Positions 1-5,189 of a stretch of 5,224 nucleotides of DNA are shown piece by piece. The stretch's first letter is position 1; each line of letters begins with the position of its first letter. This stretch comes from Actinomycetes bacterium. Its GTDB lineage: Bacteria > Actinomycetota > Acidimicrobiia > Acidimicrobiales > Acidimicrobiaceae. The notes under the pieces were generated by a model. That model ran no database searches, was not told where the DNA came from, and was given only the letters and a program-made list of their open reading frames with translations. The stretch is taken from the NCBI GenBank assembly GCA_021785315.1, contig JAJYFX010000171.1, positions 1 to 5,224 on the forward strand, written 5' to 3'. Both the position numbers and the translations under genes were made by a program.

Positions 1-384
1 ATCGACGAACTCGTCGATTTCGAGGTATCGGCGGGAGATTACGTGCTGGCGGGGGGAGAACTTGCCGCTCTTGCGCTGATCGAGAGCACCCTGCGCCTTA
101 TCCCTGGGGTACTTGGCAATGCAAAATCGTCAATGGACGAAAGCTTTGCTGACGGATTGCTGGAGTATCCCCATTACACTAGACCCGCCAGCTTTAAGGG
201 CGTGACTGTGCCAGAAGTGCTGTTATCTGGAAACCATGCCCTCATCGCAGAGTGGCGGAAAGCAGCCGCTCTTTACAGAACTCTGGTTCAAAGACCGGAT
301 ATGATTAAGGCCCGTGGCGGGTTGAGTGAAGCGGATGAGCGGATTCTCGCCAAGCACGGATATTCTTATAAAGTCTCGGAATAA
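1..384 (+). CDS. trmD: tRNA (guanine-N1)-methyltransferase TrmD, 3' part (5' end outside window)
   Basis: The reading frame is open from the first base and gives the last 127 residues; the start lies upstream of the window. TrmD is a cytoplasmic SPOUT-family enzyme that uses S-adenosylmethionine to methylate N1 of G37 next to the tRNA anticodon, which prevents +1 frameshifting. The segment GDYVLAGGE (codons 12-20) belongs to the SAM-binding trefoil knot. It is followed by [30 protein letters not shown] and WR, all hallmarks of the C-terminal half. Codon 32 is the Arg matching E. coli R154. The position matching catalytic D169 reads Glu (codon 47, in DESF), with an Asp just before it. The end, about 20 residues after the RTLVQRPD stretch, is normal for the family. 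rplS follows after 20 bases, the usual trmD-rplS arrangement, so co-transcription is likely. Identity is secure; the Glu is reported as a finding. Confidence 0.95.
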   Translation: MDELVDFEVSAGDYVLAGGELAALALIESTLRLIPGVLGNAKSSMDESFADGLLEYPHYTRPASFKGVTVPEVLLSGNHALIAEWRKAAALYRTLVQRPDMIKARGGLSEADERILAKHGYSYKVSE

Positions 385-404
385 TTTTAGGAGTTCCAGT
401 TACG

Positions 405-746
405 ATGAAGCCAACCGACCTAGTTGACAGGGAAAGTCTCCGCGAAGGCGTACCCAATTTTGGACCCGGTGACACTGTCAAGGTGCACGTGCGGGTGGTA
501 GAAGGCACCAGAGAAAGAATTCAGGTATTTCAGGGCGTTGTGATCCGCAGATCAGGCTCTGGACTTCAGGAAACCTTCACAGTCCGCAAGATTTCGTTCA
601 GCGTGGGCGTAGAAAGAATTTTCCCTGTTCACTCTCCGATAATTGCAAAACTCGAAGTGGTCTCTCGGGGTGATGTTCGCAGGGCAAAACTTTACTATTT
701 GAGAGATCGGGTTGGAAAAGCCGCGAAGATCAAAGAAAAGCGCTAA
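405..746 (+). CDS. rplS: 50S ribosomal protein L19 (bL19)
   Basis: This encodes bL19 (113 residues, the usual length), a large-subunit protein at the interface with the 30S subunit. The whole sequence is colinear with the family: [20 protein letters not shown] near the N-terminus, then [11 protein letters not shown], the [12 protein letters not shown] block, [20 protein letters not shown] and a basic end (KAAKIKEKR) that contacts rRNA. The ATG at 405 is preceded by AGGAG at 389-393, eleven bases upstream and just past the trmD stop, so translation can be independent although the mRNA is probably shared with trmD. A hairpin at 779-812 could end or attenuate the transcript. Nothing in the protein is unusual, and identity is essentially certain. 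Confidence 0.98.
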   Translation: MKPTDLVDRESLREGVPNFGPGDTVKVHVRVVEGTRERIQVFQGVVIRRSGSGLQETFTVRKISFSVGVERIFPVHSPIIAKLEVVSRGDVRRAKLYYLRDRVGKAAKIKEKR

Positions 747-778
747 GAATTAATTAGTGGGTATTTACATTTTATCTG

Positions 779-812
779 ATGGGTTGGCTGGGGAGAACTT
801 TGGCCACCCCAT
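779..812 (+). terminator. Candidate hairpin terminator or attenuator after rplS
   Basis: An 11-pair imperfect stem starts 32 bases after the rplS stop. The left arm (779-789) pairs with 802-812, with one T/C mismatch and one G-T pair; the loop is 790-801. The bases that follow are only moderately T-rich (ATTGTTCATTT without the leading pairs), so this is a weak intrinsic terminator at best. It may instead attenuate read-through into the DUF2469 gene, whose ribosome-binding site begins 16 bases further on. Confidence 0.4.
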
Positions 813-839
813 TGTTCATTTAAAGGTTGGAGAGTACCT

Positions 840-1136
840 ATGAGCTCAGAAGATCTTGAAAATTATGAAACTGAAATTGAATTGGCTCTCTATCAGGAGT
901 ACCGGGCCGTTCTCCCGATGTTTCAGTATGCCGTTGAAACGGAGCGAAGGTTTTATCTCACAAATGAGGTGAACATAACTCCGCTTGGGGAAGGCGATAG
1001 GTCCTATTTCCAGGTGGAGCTAAAGGATGCATGGGTTTGGGACATGTACAGGCCTGTGCGCTTTGTTGACAACGTCAAAGTCGTGACTTTTAGAGATGTG
1101 AACATAGAGAAATTGCCTGAACATCAAGAGATCTGA
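840..1136 (+). CDS. DUF2469 family protein, actinobacterial conserved hypothetical
   Basis: A 98-residue acidic protein without signal peptide or membrane segment, so probably cytoplasmic. It matches DUF2469 (the family of M. tuberculosis Rv2901c, about 100 residues) along its full length. Diagnostic blocks are DLENYETEIELALYQEYR (residues 5-22), VETERRFYLTNEV (32-44), DAWVWDMYRPVRFV (63-76) and TFRDVNIEKL near the end. The ATG at 840 has GGAG at 829-832, seven bases upstream, and the N-terminus begins like other family members. The biochemical function is unknown. Elsewhere the gene sits in the rplS-lepB-rnhB neighbourhood, and it keeps that association here without lepB and rnhB. It is probably transcribed with or just after rplS. 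The family assignment rests on recalled consensus and is strong; no function is claimed. Confidence 0.93.
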   Translation: MSSEDLENYETEIELALYQEYRAVLPMFQYAVETERRFYLTNEVNITPLGEGDRSYFQVELKDAWVWDMYRPVRFVDNVKVVTFRDVNIEKLPEHQEI

Positions 1137-1266
1137 ATTTATTGATGATTGCCTGAGTAATCCAAACCTGAAGTGAATCCCTCTTGCCGTTTTCCAGGTC
1201 ATTCGAGCCTTGGCTTGCACGGAGCTTGATGGTCGCTGACGATTATCACCGGAGAGAAGAGAAGAC

Positions 1267-1593
1267 TCAGGGGCTGCGGCGTCTTTTGGATGCAGGAATT
1301 CTATTCTGTCGCCTTATCCAGCAATAGTTGTGCCAATGCCGTCGAAGATCGGGGGCATCAATGGGCACGATGACCAGGTGCGGAGAGCCTTTCGTTATGA
1401 TGTCGTTGCATTCTGGGCATATGTAGTTCTTTGTAGCCTGGTACCCTTGAATAGCCTTCAGCGATGCAGTGTAGCCGGTAAGCGGGTCCGTTTCGAGACT
1501 GTCGAGATAGCGCTCGTTATCCTGAAGGGGATTTGTTTGTTCCCTGTCCGGATGTCTCATGCGGTTCTTTTTCGTTCTCTTGCGTTTCGTCAT
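1267..1593 (-). CDS. Small Cys/His zinc-finger-like protein, actinobacterial conserved hypothetical
   Basis: A 108-residue, very basic protein. Residues 1-20 are rich in Lys/Arg, residues 20-45 are likely flexible, and the conserved core is residues 50-93: GYQATKNYICPEC, then GSPHLVIVP and RRHWHNYCW. Cys59, Cys62, His88 and Cys91 form C-x2-C-x25-H-x2-C, a plausible single Zn site; His72 and His86 are extra candidates. The pattern ATK.Y.CP.C...I..G.PH.V...RRHWH..CW is one I know from actinobacterial proteins often labelled 'ATP/GTP-binding protein', although no nucleotide-binding motif is visible. The ATG at 1593 directly follows an in-frame TAG, so it cannot start earlier. No good Shine-Dalgarno is seen, so a leaderless mRNA or a start at Met12 is possible. 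It converges on DUF2469 (130-base gap, no clear terminator) and diverges from ppa. Function unknown; it is judged real from its conserved core. Confidence 0.75.
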   Translation of the reverse strand: MTKRKRTKKNRMRHPDREQTNPLQDNERYLDSLETDPLTGYTASLKAIQGYQATKNYICPECNDIITKGSPHLVIVPIDAPDLRRHWHNYCWIRRQNRIPASKRRRSP

Positions 1594-2019
1594 CTAAATA
1601 CCCGTACCGGCGCAGCAATCATTGTGCCAAACCATTCGGGTTCCTCAAATCGATGTATGAAATTCCAATACTCAACAAAAATGCTAGTCCAGTCCGCGAT
1701 GTGTTCTGGCGAGGGGGTTCAGGCGAGTCGCTCGCTATATGCCCTGGGCCGTTAGATGGGCTCATTGCCACAAGGGAAGGCACACCGCAGATAAATCTTT
1801 TAGTTGCTTGAGACTGCGCCGGCTGTGAAAAGCTGTGGGTAATATACGATTGTGCAAATGAATCTGGGTCTCTGGAAATGCTATTTTGAGGGACCTGGGA
1901 AATTAATCGGTGCTCCCACGACTAATTGCGTGGCCTTGTCGGCTTGATCCGTAAGGGTGGTTGTGGTTTGACCGATTTATCTGACACTGTGCCGGTGGTC
2001 ATCACGGAATGGAGTAGAC
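1594..2019. other. 426-base intergenic region between divergent genes
   Basis: It lies between the start of the minus-strand Cys/His protein and the start of ppa, so promoters in both directions should be here. I find no convincing protein, tRNA or known riboswitch. Small elements visible on the plus strand are a GCTGTG direct repeat (1822-1827 and 1832-1837) next to an AT-rich TAATATACGAT; an imperfect 7-bp hairpin (1867-1873 with 1889-1895, one G-T pair); a 5-bp hairpin CCACG/CGTGG (1916-1920 with 1929-1933, 8-base loop); and the ppa ribosome-binding site GGAG at 2011-2014. Open frames entering the region from the left (to 1755 and 1811) overlap the minus-strand gene and look like antisense shadows. 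The part from 1594 to about 1800 shows nothing I can interpret. Confidence 0.55.
1822..1850 (+). promoter_or_regulatory. Tentative promoter for ppa
   Basis: TACGAT at 1845-1850 fits the actinobacterial -10 pattern TAnnnT; TAATAT at 1840-1845 is an overlapping alternative. Seventeen bases before TACGAT is GCTGTG (1822-1827), a poor -35, repeated ten bases later, about one helical turn. If used, it would give a leader of roughly 160 bases carrying the two small hairpins seen before ppa. The match is weak, and a promoter closer to ppa is equally possible. Confidence 0.2.
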
Positions 2020-2508
2020 ATGGGTTTCGAAGTTGTGATTGAGATCCCTAAGGGATCAAGGAATAAATACGAGGTCGACCATGAGAGCGGCCAGGTCTGG
2101 TTGGATCGCACTTTGTTCACGCCCATGGGATACCCGACTGACTACGGATTTATTGAGGGAACCCTTGGCGAGGATGGAGATCCCCTTGATGCCTTGGTTC
2201 TGCTGGAGCTTCCACTGTTCCCTGGCTGCCATGTAAAGGCCAGATCGATTGGTGCATTCATCATGAGTGATGAGGCGGGACGTGACGTGAAGTTGTTATG
2301 TGTGCCTGAAAAGGATCCCAGGTGGTCTCATATCCAGGACATAAATGATGTGTCGGAGCACGTAAGGGATGAGATCACGCACTTCTTTTCGCATTACAAA
2401 GACCTTGAACCCGGCAAGAGTGTAACCGTCGAGGGCTGGAGAGGCAAGGATAGTGCTGATCTCGAGCTCGCTAATGCGCAAGCCCGGCTGGCCAATCACG
2501 GCCACTGA
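2020..2508 (+). CDS. ppa: Inorganic pyrophosphatase, family I (soluble, Mg-dependent)
   Basis: A 162-residue cytoplasmic enzyme that hydrolyses pyrophosphate to two phosphates and so drives tRNA charging and nucleic acid synthesis forward. It aligns end to end with the M. tuberculosis enzyme, with the same length and a similar N-terminus ([15 protein letters not shown]). Active-site residues of the family are all present: Lys16, Glu18, Arg30, Tyr42, the metal signature Asp52-x-Asp54-Pro-x-Asp57, Asp84, Asp89, Lys91, and Tyr126-Lys127 in HYKDLEPGK. His21, noted in the mycobacterial enzyme, is kept, while the position of its His86 is Ala. The ATG at 2020 has GGAG five bases upstream and gives the expected N-terminus. 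The gene stands alone with long gaps on both sides (427 bases from the divergent gene, 126 to the NifU-like gene), so it is probably its own transcript. Confidence 0.97.
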   Translation: MGFEVVIEIPKGSRNKYEVDHESGQVWLDRTLFTPMGYPTDYGFIEGTLGEDGDPLDALVLLELPLFPGCHVKARSIGAFIMSDEAGRDVKLLCVPEKDPRWSHIQDINDVSEHVRDEITHFFSHYKDLEPGKSVTVEGWRGKDSADLELANAQARLANHGH

Positions 2509-2537
2509 GGACGAAACGTCCCGCTCGCCTGATTTTT
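2509..2537 (+). terminator. Possible weak terminator after ppa
   Basis: Starting on the base after the ppa stop, GGACG (2509-2513) and CGTCC (2517-2521) form a perfect 5-bp stem with an AAA loop. A run of five T follows at 2533-2537, but eleven bases separate stem and T-run, which is too far for a classical intrinsic terminator. It may simply stabilise the mRNA end. Confidence 0.3.
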
Positions 2538-2542
2538 AATGC

Positions 2543-2579
2543 GGATAAAAAGTTGCAGAATTTATCCTATCCAAATAGG
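2543..2579. promoter_or_regulatory. Adjacent inverted repeats upstream of the NifU-like gene, candidate operator
   Basis: Two perfect inverted repeats overlap in the ppa-to-NifU-like gap. GGATAAA (2543-2549) pairs with TTTATCC (2561-2567) across 11 bases, and CCTAT (2566-2570) pairs with ATAGG (2575-2579) across 4 bases. They share CC at 2566-2567, so as RNA the two folds exclude each other; as DNA they could bind dimeric regulators. A possible -10 (TAAACT, 2599-2604) lies about 20 bases downstream, which would place the repeats around the -35 region. I do not recognise the sequence as the box of any known iron or Fe-S regulator. Confidence 0.35.
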
Positions 2580-2634
2580 TGTAAATCGCAGCAGTGAGTA
2601 AACTGGATTAAAACGGCGAGAAAGTAGAAATGAC

Positions 2635-2967
2635 GTGGAAACTGTTCTAACCGAAGAGGTGAGGCTCGACCGCGAGCGGGAGCTTGAATCCTTAATCGAG
2701 ATGATTCGGCCTGCCGTGCAGTCAGATGGAGGAGACCTGGTGCTTCAGTCCGCGGACGTTGAGACCGGCATAGTAAATGTCACGCTGGTTGGTTCGTGTT
2801 CATCGTGCGCGATTTCCGAGACTACCCTGAAGGCCGGTATCGAGAGAATTCTTACTGCCAGGCTTCCATGGGTGACTGCGGTTGTGGGCGATGTGGATGA
2901 ATCTATTGGTTACGAAGATTCATACGCGATGGGACGCGGTGGCTACGTGCCAAGGATTGATGCCTAG
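2635..2967 (+). CDS. NifU C-terminal-domain (Nfu-type) Fe-S cluster scaffold protein
   Basis: A 110-residue cytoplasmic protein that consists mostly of one NifU C-terminal domain. Such proteins hold a transient [4Fe-4S] cluster between two subunits and pass it to target enzymes. The domain runs from about residue 16 to 88, with IRPAVQSDGGDLVLQ (24-38), the ligand motif Cys55-Ser-Ser-Cys58 in GSCSSCAISETTL, and the helix LKAGIERIL. These are the only cysteines. A tail of about 20 residues (YEDSYAMGRGGYVPR region) extends past the domain and is of unknown role. The GTG at 2635 is the first start after an in-frame stop at 2599-2601; a purine-rich GAGAAAG lies ten bases upstream. An ATG at 2630 in another frame opens a six-codon ORF that overlaps this start. 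No suf or isc genes are in view, so it may act as a general carrier. The family is clear; the specific role is inference. Confidence 0.9.
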   Translation: METVLTEEVRLDRERELESLIEMIRPAVQSDGGDLVLQSADVETGIVNVTLVGSCSSCAISETTLKAGIERILTARLPWVTAVVGDVDESIGYEDSYAMGRGGYVPRIDA

Positions 2968-2969
2968 GC

Positions 2970-2998
2970 GCTGCTTGGAAGTTTTTTGGGCGAGCAGC
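2970..2998. repeat. Inverted repeat after the NifU-like gene
   Basis: GCTGCTTG (2970-2977) can pair with CGAGCAGC (2991-2998), giving eight pairs including one G-T, with a 13-base loop that contains six T. It begins three bases after the NifU-like stop codon. The T-run sits in the loop and not after the stem, so a standard terminator is unlikely. It could be an mRNA-stabilising hairpin or chance. Confidence 0.3.
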
Positions 2999-3028
2999 TT
3001 CGGACGCGGTGATTTCCAAAACACTCAG

Positions 3029-3056
3029 CGGGAGGCTAATGTCGTATAGGCCATAG
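3029..3056 (+). other. Ribosome-binding site and five-codon ORF in frame with the PBP gene, closed by TAG
   Basis: GGGAGG (3030-3035) is the best Shine-Dalgarno match upstream of the PBP gene, although only three bases separate it from the ATG at 3039. That ATG encodes MSYRP and then meets TAG at 3054-3056. The frame is the same as the downstream PBP frame, and four sense codons (Ser, Val, Arg, Arg) join the TAG to the GTG at 3069. It could be a leader minicistron feeding re-initiation, a nonsense mutation or sequencing error in a longer N-terminus, or chance. The sequence alone does not decide. Confidence 0.4.
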
Positions 3057-3068
3057 TCGGTTCGCAGG

Positions 3069-5189
3069 GTGGGGATCCTAGATTATATGAGGGTTGTTAC
3101 AAAACTTATACTTACGGTTATTTTCGGCGGATTATTGCTCGGACTTGGCTCTCTACTTCTTTTCCCGGCGTTTTCTAATTTGACGCTTTTTTTGGAGCCG
3201 GGTTCGCTTTCAACGCCGATCCAGCTGCGTGCACTTGCATATCCCTCGAGATTCTATGATGCGCAAGGCAAGATGCTTTATGTCATGCAGACAAATGGAT
3301 ACAGAGTTCCCGTCACCCTCTCGCAAATTCCCCAGAACGTAGTCAACGCTGTTTTAGATGTTGAAGACCACACTTTTTATCAACATGGGCCGATCGATCT
3401 CAAGTCGATAGCGCGTGCGTTATCGGCAGACGTATCCGGTGGGCAGATTCTTGAGGGTGGTTCCACAATTACCCAGCAGCTTGTCAAGAACACAGTTTTG
3501 TCACCGCAGCGAACCATTGCGCGCAAGATTCAGGAGGCGGTGGATTCCTATCGCATTGAAGGCCAGCTGACCAAAAGCCAGATCCTTGGGAAGTATCTCA
3601 ATACGGTATATTTCGGTGACGGCGCATATGGCATAGGAGCAGCTGCCAAGACGTACTTCAACTTGAGCGTTGGACAGTTGACTACCGCTCAAGCTGCTCT
3701 TCTTGCAATATTGATCGAGGATCCGTCGGGAAACGACCCCTTTCTCCATCCGCAAAATGCATTAGCAAGGCGGAACACTGCCCTGGATCAAATGGTTCAG
3801 TACAACGACCTTACGCAGTCTCAAGCAAATCGCGACAAGCTCGAACCCTTGCCCACCGTTTCGTATAGGCCCTCTACAACCGCACCTTCTGCTTTTGTCC
3901 AGGAAGTCATCAACCGCATACTGACCGAACCGAAATATTCGGCTCTCGGAAGTACTCAGAGTCAACGCTTGCAGGCTCTCAACAGCGACGGGTTCGACAT
4001 TTACACCACCTTGAACTCGAAATACCAGTCTGAAGCTGAGGCGGCAGTCAAGAAGATTGTACCGAATACTAATGGGAAGTATACGGCGGCACTGGTTAGC
4101 ATGAATCCTTCCAGCGGAGCCGTCGAGGCTCTGGTCTCTGGGAACCCGTCTAAAGGATTCGGTGGCTATGATGTTGCCACGGGTCGGGGGGGAACGGGCC
4201 GGCAAGCCGGTTCTTCATTCAAGGCGATCGTTCTAGCTGCACTTCTTCAACAGGGCTACAGTCCTAATGATATCATTGACGGAACGGGGCCTTGCCAGTT
4301 CGTTATTCCGCATGTCCATCCATCGCCTTACATCGTGCACAATGCCGAGCCCGGATACGGATTGATGACCATCACGAAGGCCACCGCTGATTCAGTTAAC
4401 TGCGCCTACGTCCGTCTTGGCGTCAACATGGGTGATCAGAATATCGTGAATATGGCCCATATCATGGGTGTAACCAGCCCCCTTATAGCTGTTCCGTCGT
4501 TGGCGATAGGTTCCGAAGACGTCACGCCGTTGGAGATGGCGGGCGTTTACTCCATTCTCGCCGATGGTGGAATCAGACACAATCCGTATTTCGTCTCAAA
4601 GATTCTCGACTTGCAGGGTAAGACAGTGCTTCAGACCCAGGCAAAAGGAACTCGCGTATTGTCTGCGCAAAATGTGGCAGTCGAGGATCAGGTGCTTCAG
4701 GATGTCGTGCAGTATGGAACGGGGACTGCTGCCGCAATTCCGGGACGTGAGGTTGCGGGGAAAACCGGTACCACCGATAACTTTACCGACGGATGGTTCA
4801 ACGGTTTCACACCTCAGTTGGAGACAGCAGTTTGGATGGGCGATCCTGCCGGATCCGTTCCCATGTTTGATGTCGGAGGGATTCCTGTTTATGGTGGTAC
4901 GTATCCTGCAGAAATTTGGCACGCATACATGTCTCAAGCGCTTGCGGGCCAGCCAGCATTGACATTCCCACAGCCCAACTTAGCACTTATTCCACAGGGC
5001 AGATTTATCGTGCCAATTGACTCGCCTGGCTCAATAGTTGTTCCGCCTACCTCGTCTACAACCACGACGACGGGACCCAATGCTGGTAGCGGATCGCCCA
5101 GCACTTCTTCGAGCACTACAATTGCCCCTACGACAACTTCAACGGCCCCTACGACTACTAATGTAGTGCCAGCGCAAGGTACCGGCTAG
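3069..5189 (+). CDS. Class A penicillin-binding protein (GT51 transglycosylase plus transpeptidase)
   Basis: A 706-residue bifunctional enzyme that polymerises lipid II into glycan strands and cross-links the stem peptides outside the membrane. A short cytoplasmic start precedes one membrane anchor (about residues 10-33). The GT51 domain (about 60-240) has catalytic Glu99 in EDHTFYQHG, GGSTITQQLVKN (130-141), RKIQE with Glu156, and ILGKYLNTVYFG (172-183); the Glu99/Glu156 spacing equals E233/E290 of E. coli PBP1b. The transpeptidase domain (about 335-620) has Ser382-x-x-Lys385, Ser442-Val-Asn444 and Lys565-Thr-Gly-Thr568, all intact. The tail after about 660 is rich in Thr, Ser and Pro. Its two cysteines are Cys409 and Cys445. 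The start is uncertain: the GTG at 3069 lacks a clear ribosome-binding site, while the ATG at 3087 (Met7) has GGGGA nine bases upstream and a typical MRVV start; I slightly favour 3087 biologically. Family certain; no paralogue name assigned. Confidence 0.93.
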   Translation: MGILDYMRVVTKLILTVIFGGLLLGLGSLLLFPAFSNLTLFLEPGSLSTPIQLRALAYPSRFYDAQGKMLYVMQTNGYRVPVTLSQIPQNVVNAVLDVEDHTFYQHGPIDLKSIARALSADVSGGQILEGGSTITQQLVKNTVLSPQRTIARKIQEAVDSYRIEGQLTKSQILGKYLNTVYFGDGAYGIGAAAKTYFNLSVGQLTTAQAALLAILIEDPSGNDPFLHPQNALARRNTALDQMVQYNDLTQSQANRDKLEPLPTVSYRPSTTAPSAFVQEVINRILTEPKYSALGSTQSQRLQALNSDGFDIYTTLNSKYQSEAEAAVKKIVPNTNGKYTAALVSMNPSSGAVEALVSGNPSKGFGGYDVATGRGGTGRQAGSSFKAIVLAALLQQGYSPNDIIDGTGPCQFVIPHVHPSPYIVHNAEPGYGLMTITKATADSVNCAYVRLGVNMGDQNIVNMAHIMGVTSPLIAVPSLAIGSEDVTPLEMAGVYSILADGGIRHNPYFVSKILDLQGKTVLQTQAKGTRVLSAQNVAVEDQVLQDVVQYGTGTAAAIPGREVAGKTGTTDNFTDGWFNGFTPQLETAVWMGDPAGSVPMFDVGGIPVYGGTYPAEIWHAYMSQALAGQPALTFPQPNLALIPQGRFIVPIDSPGSIVVPPTSSTTTTTGPNAGSGSPSTSSSTTIAPTTTSTAPTTTNVVPAQGTG
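5124..5155 (+). repeat. Short direct repeat in the Thr/Pro-rich tail of the PBP
   Basis: GCCCCTACGAC occurs at 5124-5134 and again at 5145-5155, a period of 21 bases or seven codons, encoding APTTTST followed by APTTT (residues 686-697). It lies in a longer low-complexity stretch of Thr/Ser codons from about 5049 to 5160. Such tracts change length by slippage and usually encode extended, disordered extracellular tails. Confidence 0.6.

Noticed and set aside
1227..1248. Nine-pair hairpin with a CTGA loop between DUF2469 and the minus-strand gene
   Set aside because: Two pairs are G-T, no T-run follows on the plus strand, and the minus-strand version loses those pairs, so it is not a convincing terminator for either gene.
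1229..1327. 32-residue plus-strand ORF starting MVADDYHRRE with GGAG four bases upstream
   Set aside because: It overlaps the 3' end of the minus-strand gene by 61 bases, resembles nothing I know (it is not a YraN remnant), and is short enough to be chance.
1330..1811. Two plus-strand open frames (1330-1755 and 1533-1811)
   Set aside because: Both lie largely antisense to the conserved Cys/His protein, have no ribosome-binding site and no recognisable motif; they look like shadows.
1834..1842. DnaA-box-like TGTGGGTAA
   Set aside because: A single site with imperfect match, no cluster and no origin genes nearby.
1860..2019. Fluoride riboswitch ahead of ppa
   Set aside because: Considered because fluoride inhibits pyrophosphatase, but the conserved core elements (the GATG and CTGATGGC type segments) are not present.
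3762..4205. 147-codon minus-strand open frame inside the PBP gene
   Set aside because: Antisense to a fully conserved transpeptidase/transglycosylase coding region, with no motif of its own.
4564..4962. Plus-strand open frame of 132 codons in another frame of the PBP gene
   Set aside because: It covers the KTGT-containing part of the transpeptidase domain in an alternative frame and has no family features or ribosome-binding site.
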